Shown: piece by piece, positions 60,901 through 64,000 of the stretch
How the letters are laid out: every line of letters starts with the position of its first letter
Numbering within the stretch: position 1 is the first letter of the stretch
NCBI RefSeq assembly: GCF_037975245.1
Contig: NC_092578.1
Span: forward strand, 16,376,821-16,440,820
DNA length: 64,000 nucleotides
Source of the DNA: Apostichopus japonicus
Lineage: Eukaryota; Echinodermata; Holothuroidea; Aspidochirotida; Stichopodidae
Direction of reading: 5' to 3'
Translations under genes and position numbers: made by a program
Notes under the pieces: model-generated
What the model saw: only the letters and a program-made list of their open reading frames with translations
Databases searched by the model: none
Told to the model about the DNA's origin: nothing

Positions 60901-63880
60901 CCCTCCCATTGTTTTGGTATGTGAAGGTCTCAGGAGGTATTTTTTCTTGAGGGAACAACTACTTTAATAAATTGCCTGTAAGATTGCCCATCCAAGCATT
61001 TACAATTTGGTACCTCTTCAGTTGGTGGTGCATGAATTATGCAATCGAGTGTTTATCTTCTTTGAATCAGTTACTGGGAATCCTAAAGTCCGGGTCAATA
61101 TTGAGGATAATTTTTGTTGTCGTTTAATCTTCATATTCGTCTGATGAAGGACCACCAGCTGGCAATTTCAAGATCTGCTTTTGGTTCACAATTGCTAGCT
61201 TAATTATGACACCTCTGAGCAATAACTACATCATACAACAAAATCTCCATAATATTTCAGATAAGCGTTCCTTCCTGTTTTCTATTTTTGTGGTACATAT
61301 ATAGGTTACACATAATTGGTCTTTGTTTAGCCTGTTCTCTTCCATATTCATAAATATTCTCCAGGTTCTTAAATGAGATTTGTCATTTTCTTTTTCATTT
61401 CACAGCCAAAATGAAGAAATTGAGGCGACGCTTGCTGACAATGAGAGGAATTTAACTTTATCAGTCGAGGTTCAGGCTAGCCTCCGGATTAATAAGTAAG
61501 TTTTAAGATGTTTGTTTGTTTGTTTGTTTGTTCAGTAACCATGGTGATAGCGGCTAGTCCACTGTAGCAACATTGTCGATCCAACTTGATCATCTAACAG
61601 TCCAGAGAGACCTTGTATGATTCCCTACTGTTACAAGTAATGAGCAGAATTGTCAACTAGTTCCCTTCTTTATAAATTATTATACATCTGATAGTTATCT
61701 GCAAGTCAACTATAAACAAACAATTATTTCAAAATTAGAATCCTCAATTGGAATATATAGTTGTTTAAATATAGATATAACGTTAATTCGAATATGGATG
61801 TCGATTCGGAATTTATCGAATATTAATAACGGCTGCAAAGCTTGCATACTCTACAGTCAAACTTTGGGGAGGGGCTTGAAGTGTATTTAGTTGTTTGTTG
61901 TTTGTTCAGTGTTGGTAAGCCCTTATTTTATTTTTTTGTTTTCATCTTCAGTGCCTCAAATCCAGAACAGGTGCAGTTTATGTCCGAAGATAGCGAAGAT
62001 GAAATTGTAGTCCGAGAGATCTCGGCCCTCGATCAGATTGGACCAGTAGTAGAACATGTTTATGATGTAAGTACCAACTTGTTCCATGTGAAGAAAAAGA
62101 ACCATTTGATAGAAGAATTGGGGAAATGGGCTGGGGATAGGTGTGACATGGGGGAGGGGGGGTGTGGGAGGAAAGCAGCCTAAGGGATACGTTTGCTGTG
62201 TTCCATGTTTAATTTGCTCATCATGGTTTTGATATTTTTCATGCAGAAAATGTTCATCTTGCTCTGCATATTAATCAATATATTACCCCCTCAAACATTG
62301 ATCATTTTCTAGCTAGAAGCTTTAAGTCCAATATTTCATGTTGGTGGGTTTATTTTGTTTCAGGAATAATGGTATGTCTTTCTTCATTCAGCATGATGTA
62401 CTATTTGTGTCAAGCATTAACTGCCAGTGTAAGTAGGGTGGCTAGAGAGTGATGATATAGATATACAAAGTGTCAGCTGTTTGTTTCCATGGACACCATG
62501 CCGGAAAAAAAACGAAATAATAAAAAAAAATTCTTGGGACAAATTTGTAACTTTAGATCAAGCTTTCTAACTGCTCAGTTTACCCCTTAAATTTTGCTCA
62601 ACATTTCCAAAAGTACTTCCAGGGTTTCTTATTTCCAGAGATTGTGAAGTATTTAAATGACAGGAAGTGGATGTAGCAGTGTGGGTAAATGCTTTAAGGA
62701 TGACGGTATTTCACTTTCTTAGCATGTTTTTGGGGGCCGTACCAATGAGATTAAATTCTTTACTTATGGCAGATTCGTAACGATGGACCGAGCATCGTCG
62801 GTAGAACCACCGCTGAAGTTTGGTGGCCGTTGTACGACAGCAAGAATAAATACGCACTCTACGTCATCGACGTCAAACCGGATTCTTGTTCAGTTCCGTC
62901 GGACCTGGAAAATCAAGAAAACTATCCAGTAGGTCATTTCTTCATGTTTTTCTTGATCTTGAAAAGTATATGAATGTGTACTGCTACAGCTCATCTGCTG
63001 GCTCAGTACTTTCTATGGCATTAGATGGAGTGGAACACCATGCCCTGGCTTTACCTTTTGACAAGCCTGCAATGTCCCAAGTATGCCTGGGCATTGTCTG
63101 TTAAATTCTTCTCAAGATAGATAACTACAGATGCAAATACATCTTGCTGTATATTGCCTAATACTATGGTAGCATTGTACAATTCACAGACACTGTGTTA
63201 AAAGTAAACATGCACAGCTGCTTCTGACTTATATACTAACTAAAGAAATACTTATTCATTTTGAGAATAACTAAAGGAAGGTGGGAAACAGCTGTTAAGG
63301 ATTAAGATAAAGAAAGTGAATGTCTGTGGGAGACAGGGTATGGAAAGGAGAGAGCAGGTTAGTAAGGGAGAGGGGGTTTTGGGAAGGGTAAAGAGAGGAG
63401 TTTACCAGATATTTGATAGAACCATATGGCCTCAGTTTCAAGTTGAGGGCAGTCTTCTATTTGGTGTTTCAGGACTTTGGATTCCTCTTTTCCATTGTGA
63501 CTTTCCCCAAAAAACTTTTTGGCTACAGTCGTAATTTTTTTTTTATACTATTATCCAAACTTTTTTTTTCTAAATCATATATATATATATCAACATAAAA
63601 AAAATGTTCAAGCATATTTCTGGCTACTTTAGTCAAATTCTTGTATCAGTTTGTGACATCTTATTTCACATTTCAGGCGACTGCTTCCGACATGCTGTAC
63701 GATCCTACTTCAACCAACTCTAGAAGGAAAAGGCAGGTTACGGACGGGCAACTGTCGACCAAGTTACAATGTTCTTTCGGTAACTGCGTCAAATTTACAT
63801 GCGAAATTAGCCAATTATTACCTGGGGAAGGATATGACATCAGGATAAAGTCAAGATTCTGGAACCAATCGTTTATAGCC
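1426..63880 (+). CDS. Integrin alpha subunit gene, internal part (22 exons, partial at both ends)
   Basis: Twenty-two exons join with matching phases into a 749-residue open fragment. Order seen: propeller motifs [57 protein letters not shown] and YPDLLIGS; thigh start [10 protein letters not shown]; genu NNCKDNLC; calf-1 ICDLGNP; calf-2 [16 protein letters not shown]; then an RRKR processing site. This is the standard order of I-domain-less, proteolytically cleaved integrin alpha chains (alphaV/alpha5/alpha8/alphaIIb-like). Family role: a type I membrane receptor that dimerises with a beta subunit and binds matrix ligands; ligand type cannot be read from this part. Possible N-glycosylation sites: N106, N228, N453, N576, N591, N744. 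The N-terminus and the membrane/cytoplasmic end are outside the window. Exon borders are read by eye. Confidence 0.95.
1820..1868 (+). CDS. Integrin alpha exon 2 of window (propeller strand, [10 protein letters not shown])
   Basis: Acceptor ctcttttacag, donor gtaagt. It encodes residues 22-37 plus the first base of Gly38: [16 protein letters not shown]. This corresponds to the GGPGSFYWQGQL segment of vertebrate alpha chains (blade 3). Trp of the family motif is replaced by Met. Confidence 0.92.
2865..3047 (-). repeat. 69-bp coding-length minisatellite (3 units)
   Basis: Units begin at 2865, 2934 and 2976. The first step is 69 bp; the middle unit lacks 27 bp, giving a 42-bp step. All lengths are multiples of three. 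On the minus strand the units read as a P/T/K-rich repeat ([21 protein letters not shown]) inside an open frame running from about 3176 to the stop at 2844. Whether it is translated is unknown; no homologue is recognised. Confidence 0.6.
6071..6126. repeat. Short minisatellite (ACCCACTGATT units)
   Basis: About five alternating units of CCCACCAGTA and CCCACTGATTA follow head to tail, just before a hAT-type element. Simple tandem repeat, no coding role seen. Confidence 0.7.
6270..6644. mobile_element. Non-autonomous hAT-type DNA transposon with 8-bp TSD
   Basis: A 375-bp element with termini CAGGGGCTCCCTAACT and, on the other strand, CAGCGTTTCCCTAACT (13 of 16 match). It is flanked by perfect 8-bp direct repeats CTATAGAT at 6262-6269 and 6645-6652. 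An 8-bp duplication and CAG-starting TIRs with GGTTCCCAAACT-like sequence are typical of hAT elements. No transposase frame is present. Confidence 0.85.
7127..7204 (+). CDS. Integrin alpha exon 3 of window (blade 3 to blade 4 linker)
   Basis: Acceptor tactttag, donor gtaagt. It encodes residues 38-63 plus one base of Gly64, starting [13 protein letters not shown] and ending ERDDNYRG. The last part matches the DDSYLGYS junction before blade 4. The linker is about 20 residues shorter than in vertebrate alphaV/alpha5, is Lys/Arg/Glu-rich and lies in the region that is alternatively spliced in other integrins. Immediately downstream the donor sequence is repeated in a 12-bp array. Confidence 0.88.
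7201..7257 (+). repeat. 12-bp tandem array of splice-donor-like units
   Basis: Directly overlapping the exon 3 donor (7205), the sequence GTAACTATAGGG or a close variant repeats, giving GT donor-like sites at 7216, 7228, 7240 and 7252. The last (7252) is again a full gtaagt. The true exon end AACTATAGG is part of the repeated unit, so the array arose by copying the exon-intron border. Confidence 0.8.
9085..9600. repeat. Degenerate TCATGT/TGTGTT-rich low-complexity tract
   Basis: Over about 500 bases, short words TCATGT, CATGTCAT and TTGTGTTG recur many times without a fixed period. The open frames here come from the low complexity. Confidence 0.6.
11132..11267. repeat. Two-copy direct repeat, about 100 bp apart
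   Basis: The block GATGATCAC followed by GTTCCATGTCAT and GTTCAG occurs at 11132-11172 and again, slightly changed, at 11233-11267. It is a local duplication with no coding meaning seen. Confidence 0.6.
11646..11686 (-). ncRNA. Decayed hammerhead ribozyme motif (Penelope/retrozyme type)
   Basis: Read on the minus strand: stem I half GCCT, core TTGAAGA, stem II GATCC/GGATC with loop TGCTA, core GAAA, then TGTC and the stem I partner AGGC. This is the order of the minimal type I hammerheads described in Penelope-like retroelements. The conserved first base of the CUGANGA core is T instead of C, which should abolish cleavage, so it is a fossil. No reverse transcriptase frame is seen nearby. Confidence 0.6.
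13545..13815 (+). repeat. Dispersed repeat, copy 1 (partner at 51505-51765)
   Basis: Shares, in the same order, blocks such as AATGACCCTT, CATCAATTAAAGTG, TGGCCTCAAATGACA and AATGTCATC with the copy near 51505. Similarity is broken by indels, as in an old interspersed repeat. Confidence 0.6.
13943..14508. mobile_element. MITE with TTAA target duplication (Kolobok- or piggyBac-like)
   Basis: Left end AGGAGCATTTCAG and right end CTGGAATGCTCCT are inverted repeats (12 of 13), and each is flanked by TTAA (13939-13942 and 14509-14512). Length 566 bp with no transposase. TTAA duplication is the hallmark of Kolobok and piggyBac families. A similar end, TTAAAGGAGCTTTTCAG, appears alone near 51866. 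Confidence 0.75.
16011..16083 (+). repeat. GGGGAG-rich tract with quadruplex potential
   Basis: Runs of three to five G separated by one or two bases over 70 bases, giving many possible G-quadruplex registers on the + strand. The minus-strand proline-rich frame here is an artefact of composition. Confidence 0.7.
22784..22845. repeat. CTCCTAATCCCC short tandem tract
   Basis: Four imperfect copies of CTAATCCCC with CT spacers. It resembles but is not the telomere repeat CCCTAA. Confidence 0.5.
26827..26874. repeat. (CTAT)n/(TA)n microsatellite
   Basis: About ten ATCT units with two variants, followed by a TA run. Confidence 0.9.
27079..27290. repeat. Interspersed repeat with TAA-rich end
   Basis: Begins with a TAATAATAT tract, followed by TCACTGCTCAAGTCGCTTTACA, here broken as TCACTGCTC and CGCTTTACA, then GGGTTTTAAGAAGACTTTTG. 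This style (A/T trinucleotide tail plus CGCTTTACA core) is that of common marine-invertebrate interspersed repeats; the family name is not known to me. Confidence 0.45.
28828..29482. repeat. 195-bp satellite, three units plus a fragment
   Basis: Full units start near 28905, 29098 and 29294 (steps 193 and 196 bp). A truncated piece with TTGCTCAGGTGTAAGGAAGGA lies at 28828-28880. Each unit has GTATGCAAATG near its start and ATCATTTGCATGAATGAATA near its end. Confidence 0.85.
28913..29472. promoter_or_regulatory. Five octamer (ATGCAAAT) sites in the satellite
   Basis: Exact octamers occur at 28913-28920, 29106-29113 (+) and, as ATTTGCAT, at 29074-29081, 29270-29277 and 29465-29472 (-). The site at the start of unit 3 is broken by one extra A. 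The octamer is the classic POU/Oct factor site; function here is not shown. Confidence 0.4.
29476..29919. repeat. 225-bp satellite, two units
   Basis: Units start at 29476 and 29701 with AATCAATGCATTTTTTATG and end with GAATTTTATACTATGGAA and CTACTGTAGC. It adjoins the 195-bp satellite directly, and both share the word CATAAATGAATA at the junctions. Confidence 0.85.
30829..30910 (+). repeat. GGGAGA-type purine tract
   Basis: Eighty bases of G and A with almost no pyrimidine on the + strand, capable of triplex or G-quadruplex forms. The glycine-rich frames here are artefacts. Confidence 0.8.
33399..33487 (+). CDS. Integrin alpha exon 4 of window (blade 4)
   Basis: Acceptor gtcatgcag, donor gtatga. 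It encodes residues 64-93: GFAVSYGEF, then [17 protein letters not shown]. This is the FG-GAP repeat equivalent to YSVAVGDF...DFVSGVPRA. The calcium loop is degenerate (EFTDDQTAD at 71-79 instead of DxNxDGxxD). Phase 1 at the start fits exon 3 directly, although 26 kb separate them. Confidence 0.93.
34954..35060 (+). CDS. Integrin alpha exon 5 of window (blade 5, calcium loop)
   Basis: Acceptor tttctacaaag, donor gtgagt. It encodes residues 94-128 plus two bases of Gly129. Motifs: [18 protein letters not shown], nearly the family sequence SLYNFTGEQMAAYFG, then the start of the calcium loop DVNGDG. N106 is a potential glycosylation site. Confidence 0.95.
36958..37412. repeat. 21-bp minisatellite with higher-order structure
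   Basis: Unit GAGGATTCATACTTATCATAT (21 bp; final T belongs to the next CATATG) repeated about 14 times. It is interrupted three times (near 36970, 37080 and 37275) by a longer spacer containing AGCAAGTCATTTCTGAGG. Because 21 is a multiple of three, several frames stay open on both strands. Confidence 0.9.
38068..38160. repeat. Local duplication GGAAATTTGTGCTGTTGCT
   Basis: The phrase GGAAATTTGTGCTGTTGCT followed by GGGGGAATTTT occurs twice, with shorter copies between. Small tandem repeat. Confidence 0.7.
44740..45090. repeat. 190-bp tandem duplication
   Basis: Copy 1 starts at 44740 and copy 2 at 44930. Shared blocks in order: AATGACAAGTTG, TCTCTAAAT, GTTAAAATTTGCATTTAG, ATCACAGCTTGAAGAA and CTATCGGATTC. 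No coding role. Confidence 0.8.
45306..45429 (+). CDS. Integrin alpha exon 6 of window (blade 5 end, blade 6 start)
   Basis: Acceptor ttttttaatag, donor gtaaga. The first base completes Gly129; then residues 130-170 follow: [14 protein letters not shown], later GKISVYYQE. It completes the DVNGDGLDD loop (124-132) and the GAP turn. A cysteine at 153 (NWECGK) has no counterpart in vertebrate alphaV. Ends in phase 0. Confidence 0.95.
45799..45983 (+). repeat. 102-bp tandem duplication of the exon 7 splice acceptor
   Basis: Copy 1 (45799-45880) and copy 2 (45901-45983) share the branch/pyrimidine region, the acceptor CACCATAG and the first exon bases GCACTCTTCAAA. Copy 2 is the real exon 7 start (45959). 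Using copy 1 (45857) would read A-L-F-K-P-L-S and then stop at TGA. Confidence 0.85.
45959..46064 (+). CDS. Integrin alpha exon 7 of window (blade 6, calcium loop)
   Basis: Acceptor ccgcaccatag, donor gtaaac. It encodes residues 171-205 plus one base of Asp206, including [19 protein letters not shown], which matches the FGSAIAPLGDLDQDGFND pattern. The calcium loop is 198-206. The intron end and first exon bases are duplicated 102 bp upstream (copy at 45799), creating a decoy acceptor. Confidence 0.95.
47510..47607 (+). CDS. Integrin alpha exon 8 of window (blade 6 to 7)
   Basis: Acceptor taacccccccag, donor gtaagg. It encodes residues 206-238: [27 protein letters not shown], then RPSQ. This is the strongly conserved GAPYGG...GIVYIFNG...PSQ segment. 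N228 lies in an NAS glycosylation motif. Ends in phase 0. Confidence 0.96.
48654..48747 (+). CDS. Integrin alpha exon 9 of window (blade 7)
   Basis: Acceptor tttttttgtag, donor gtgaga. It encodes residues 239-269 plus one base of Asp270: VLSPTDLGL, then [17 protein letters not shown]. The calcium loop is DADGNNYPD (262-270); the usual Gly at loop position 6 is Asn. The residue order agrees with the alphaV FGYSMKGATDIDKNGYPD segment. Confidence 0.93.
49782..49827 (+). CDS. Integrin alpha exon 10 of window (blade 7 end, 46 bp)
   Basis: Acceptor tcttacttacag, donor gtaatc. A short exon encoding residues 270-284 plus two bases of Arg285: [15 protein letters not shown]. It is equivalent to PDLIVGAFGVDRAILYR, the last propeller strand. 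Its small size fits a real exon because both flanking phases and motifs match. Confidence 0.92.
50515..50619 (+). CDS. Integrin alpha exon 11 of window (thigh domain start)
   Basis: Acceptor gattttttgcag, donor gtaaaa. It encodes residues 285-319 plus two bases of Ser320: [19 protein letters not shown], ending TMVS. RARPV is the classic boundary between propeller and thigh (YRARPVITV in alphaV). The segment that normally carries the first thigh cysteine has none. Confidence 0.93.
51322..51377 (+). CDS. Integrin alpha exon 12 of window (thigh)
   Basis: Acceptor cttcgtctccag, donor gtaagt. It encodes residues 320-338 plus one base of Gly339: [14 protein letters not shown]. Aligned with SCFNVRFCLKADG of alphaV, the first Cys is Ser320 while the second is kept as Cys326. 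Confidence 0.9.
51505..51765 (+). repeat. Dispersed repeat, copy 2 (partner at 13545-13815)
   Basis: Contains AATGACCCTTTAAA, GGTCATCAATCAAAGTGGCTGGA, here split as CATCAATCAAAGTG and TGGCTGGA, then TGGCCTCAAATAACA and CAATGTCATCCAC, collinear with copy 1. Inserted within the short intron between exons 12 and 13. Confidence 0.6.
51939..52093 (+). CDS. Integrin alpha exon 13 of window (thigh)
   Basis: Acceptor tggtgtatag, donor gtacat. It encodes residues 339-390: [12 protein letters not shown], then RVLFYNEG and [12 protein letters not shown]. It corresponds to the FQVELLLD...RRALFL...CEELIAYLRD part of the thigh. Cys382 is the expected partner of Cys326. Ends in phase 0. Confidence 0.93.
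52604..52732 (+). CDS. Integrin alpha exon 14 of window (thigh end)
   Basis: Acceptor ctttattttacag, donor gtaaga. It encodes residues 391-433, beginning [18 protein letters not shown] and ending SMTSKQ. It is equivalent to FRDKLTPITIFMEYRLD in alphaV. Phase 0 on both sides. Confidence 0.93.
52733..54466. other. Intron between exons 14 and 15
   Basis: 1.7 kb intron; C-rich tract at 53879-53935, otherwise nothing recognised. The open frame running past 52732 is read-through of exon 14. Confidence 0.55.
54467..54534 (+). CDS. Integrin alpha exon 15 of window (genu)
   Basis: Acceptor cttatcttttcag, donor gtaagt. It encodes residues 434-455 plus two bases of Phe456: [18 protein letters not shown]. 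The CKDNLC loop (440-445) matches the CGEDNVC genu loop, where leg bending occurs and a metal ion is bound in solved integrin structures. N453 is in an NTT sequon. Confidence 0.95.
55351..55501 (+). CDS. Integrin alpha exon 16 of window (calf-1)
   Basis: Acceptor tttcgttaccag, donor gtaagt. It encodes residues 456-506: [21 protein letters not shown], then [13 protein letters not shown]. It corresponds to the [30 protein letters not shown] segment of calf-1. Ends in phase 0. Confidence 0.94.
55571..55874 (-). mobile_element. SINE-like element with tRNA-Ser-like head
   Basis: On the minus strand it opens with GGGGCATTGTAGTCAAGTGG, then TTAAGGCAGTGGACTTGTGATC. The part TAGTCAAGTGG fits a pol III box A, and GTGGTTAAGGC plus GGACT..ATC resembles the D arm and anticodon arm of tRNA-Ser. 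Box B is not recognisable. The far end is a TTATTATTAT tail (55571-55584 on +). This fits a decayed tRNA-derived SINE, 304 bp, in the intron between exons 16 and 17. Confidence 0.6.
55875..57506. other. Rest of intron between exons 16 and 17
   Basis: AT-rich intron with a TTTATTTA/AAAAATTT tandem tract at 57190-57278 and a T run near 56075. No exon seen. Confidence 0.55.
57507..57590 (+). CDS. Integrin alpha exon 17 of window (calf-1, CDLGNP)
   Basis: Acceptor gctcctcacag, donor gtacca. It encodes residues 507-534: [10 protein letters not shown], then [21 protein letters not shown] is one of the most conserved integrin alpha motifs. Cys512 and Cys523 form the expected calf-1 pair. Confidence 0.96.
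57671..57931. repeat. Interrupted (TA)n array with flanking duplication
   Basis: About 230 bases of TA dinucleotides. The flank ATTAAGACACAAATGATTTA occurs before the array (57641) and again inside it (57730), so an 88-bp segment was duplicated. All Tyr/Ile frames here are artefacts. Confidence 0.95.
57986..58057 (-). pseudogene. tRNA-like sequence, probably a tRNA-derived repeat or pseudogene
   Basis: On the minus strand: acceptor half GCGTCCA, D-arm-like GCCTAGTTGGTTAGGG, and a perfect T arm CCGGGTTCGAATCCCGG, closing TGGAGGC. The acceptor pairs in 6 of 7 positions. The anticodon arm is one base too long and only partly paired, so no anticodon is assigned. It sits beside the TA array in the intron between exons 17 and 18. 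Confidence 0.65.
58385..58464 (+). CDS. Integrin alpha exon 18 of window (calf-1)
   Basis: Acceptor catctctccgtag, donor gtgagt. It encodes residues 535-560 plus two bases of Ser561: [20 protein letters not shown], then FYVIVT. It aligns with the LRFSVHQQSE...VKFDLQIQS part of calf-1. Confidence 0.92.
58702..58799 (+). repeat. GC-rich module copy A
   Basis: CTATCTAAGCGGAGCGCCAC, then GGTTGGCGCG, AGCGTACAAGAAAATTT and CAGATCACCGGAAA. Shares the order of blocks with copies B, C and D. Confidence 0.8.
59412..59513 (+). repeat. GC-rich module copy B
   Basis: CTATCTAAGCGCAGCGCCAC, GGTTGGCGCGTAGC, then TAGATCACAGGAAATGACCC. Lies in the inner element bounded by CAGTGGCGGAGC. Confidence 0.8.
60098..60275 (+). 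repeat. GC-rich module copies C and D (tandem)
   Basis: Copy C (60098-60200) has TATCTAAGCGTAGCGCCACC and GCGCGAAGCGTACAAG. Copy D (60206-60275) repeats its second half, from GCGCGAAGCGTACATG to ACACTTCCCAGGCC. Confidence 0.8.
60640..60767 (+). repeat. TTTCTC pyrimidine tract
   Basis: Nearly pure C/T strand next to the right end of the composite transposon; possible triplex-forming sequence. Frames here are artefacts. Confidence 0.85.
61406..61495 (+). CDS. Integrin alpha exon 19 of window (calf-1 end)
   Basis: Acceptor tttcatttcacag, donor gtaagt. It encodes residues 561-590 plus two bases of Asn591: [16 protein letters not shown], then [14 protein letters not shown]. It matches the end of calf-1 (HKVDLAVLAAVEI in alphaV). 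N576 is in an NLT sequon. Confidence 0.9.
61511..61531. repeat. (TTTG)n microsatellite
   Basis: Five units of TTTG shortly after exon 19. Confidence 0.85.
61952..62066 (+). CDS. Integrin alpha exon 20 of window (calf-2 start)
   Basis: Acceptor tttcatcttcag, donor gtaagt. It encodes residues 591-629: [10 protein letters not shown], an acidic stretch EDSEDEIVV, then [10 protein letters not shown]. The last motif equals VGPVVQHIYELRNNGPS of alphaV. N591 is in an NAS sequon. Ends in phase 0. Confidence 0.94.
62067..63676. other. Introns around exon 21
   Basis: Introns 62067-62772 and 62929-63676 show G-rich and T-rich tracts (62150, 63350, 63535) and a short TA run at 63580. Nothing else is recognised. 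Confidence 0.55.
62773..62928 (+). CDS. Integrin alpha exon 21 of window (calf-2)
   Basis: Acceptor ttatggcag, donor gtaggt at 62929. It encodes residues 630-681: [32 protein letters not shown], ending ENYP. It aligns with LRNNGPSSF...LHLQWPYKY...LLYILHYDIDG. Phase 0 on both sides fits exon 22. Confidence 0.93.
63677..63880 (+). CDS. Integrin alpha exon 22 of window (calf-2, furin site)
   Basis: Acceptor tcacatttcag, donor gtgagt. It encodes residues 682-749. RRKR at 697-700, followed by QVTDG, is a canonical proprotein-convertase site, which would split heavy and light chains held by a disulfide. Downstream come [15 protein letters not shown], matching LGCGVAQCLKIVCQV of alphaV, and N744 in NQS. 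Next exons lie outside the window. Confidence 0.95.
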
Positions 63881-64000
63881 GTGAGTTTAAATCCTTCTCT
63901 CTTTTTTGTTTCCCTTTTTCATTTTGATATACATAACCATCTTAAGAAAAGTATCTTGGGCAAGCTCAAATGCTGTATTCACACACGCTTTCTGTTATAT

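Overview
This 64 kb window is animal nuclear DNA: AT-rich, dominated by introns and transposon relics, with no bacterial-style operons. Its one gene that can be supported is the middle part of an integrin alpha subunit gene on the + strand. I recover 22 consecutive coding exons (1426 to 63880), all with AG/GT borders. Exon phases fit at every junction and give one open fragment of 749 residues (numbered here from the first complete codon of the first exon). The gene runs off both ends: signal peptide and first propeller blades lie upstream; the end of calf-2, the transmembrane helix and the cytoplasmic tail lie downstream.

Protein layout: end of blade 2/blade 3 of the FG-GAP beta-propeller (residues 1-63), blades 4-7 (64-285), thigh (286-433), genu (434-446), calf-1 (about 447-590) and calf-2 (about 591-749), with a furin-type RRKR site at 697-700. 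There is no inserted I domain. The cleavage site, the genu CxxxxC loop and the calf-1 CDLGNP motif place it in the cleaved, I-domain-less group (alphaV/5/8/IIb and related invertebrate alpha chains). The product would pair with a beta subunit at the plasma membrane as an extracellular-matrix receptor. Oddities: blade 4 has a degenerate calcium loop, both cysteines of one thigh disulfide are missing, and the linker before blade 4 is about 20 residues short, exactly at a 26 kb intron.

Intron layout: 1-1425 holds a TIR element; 1869-7126 an antisense 69-bp minisatellite ORF and a hAT-type element with perfect 8-bp target duplications; 7205-33398 (26 kb) a 12-bp ladder of duplicated splice donors, a decayed hammerhead-ribozyme motif, a TTAA-flanked MITE and two satellite arrays, one carrying octamer (POU-type) sites; 35061-45305 a 21-bp minisatellite and a 190-bp duplication. 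From 45306 on exons are denser: a 102-bp tandem duplication copies the exon 7 splice acceptor, and a tRNA-Ser-like SINE, a tRNA-like relic beside a long TA array and a 2.2 kb composite DNA transposon (58659-60814) sit in the later introns.

The organism is probably a marine invertebrate, perhaps an echinoderm or another invertebrate deuterostome, judged from the long introns, integrin type and repeat style. That is inference only. I found no second protein gene, intact rRNA or tRNA gene, or CRISPR array, and no clearly new multi-gene system. The best leads are the gene's splice-site duplications, the propeller linker and the repeat structures.
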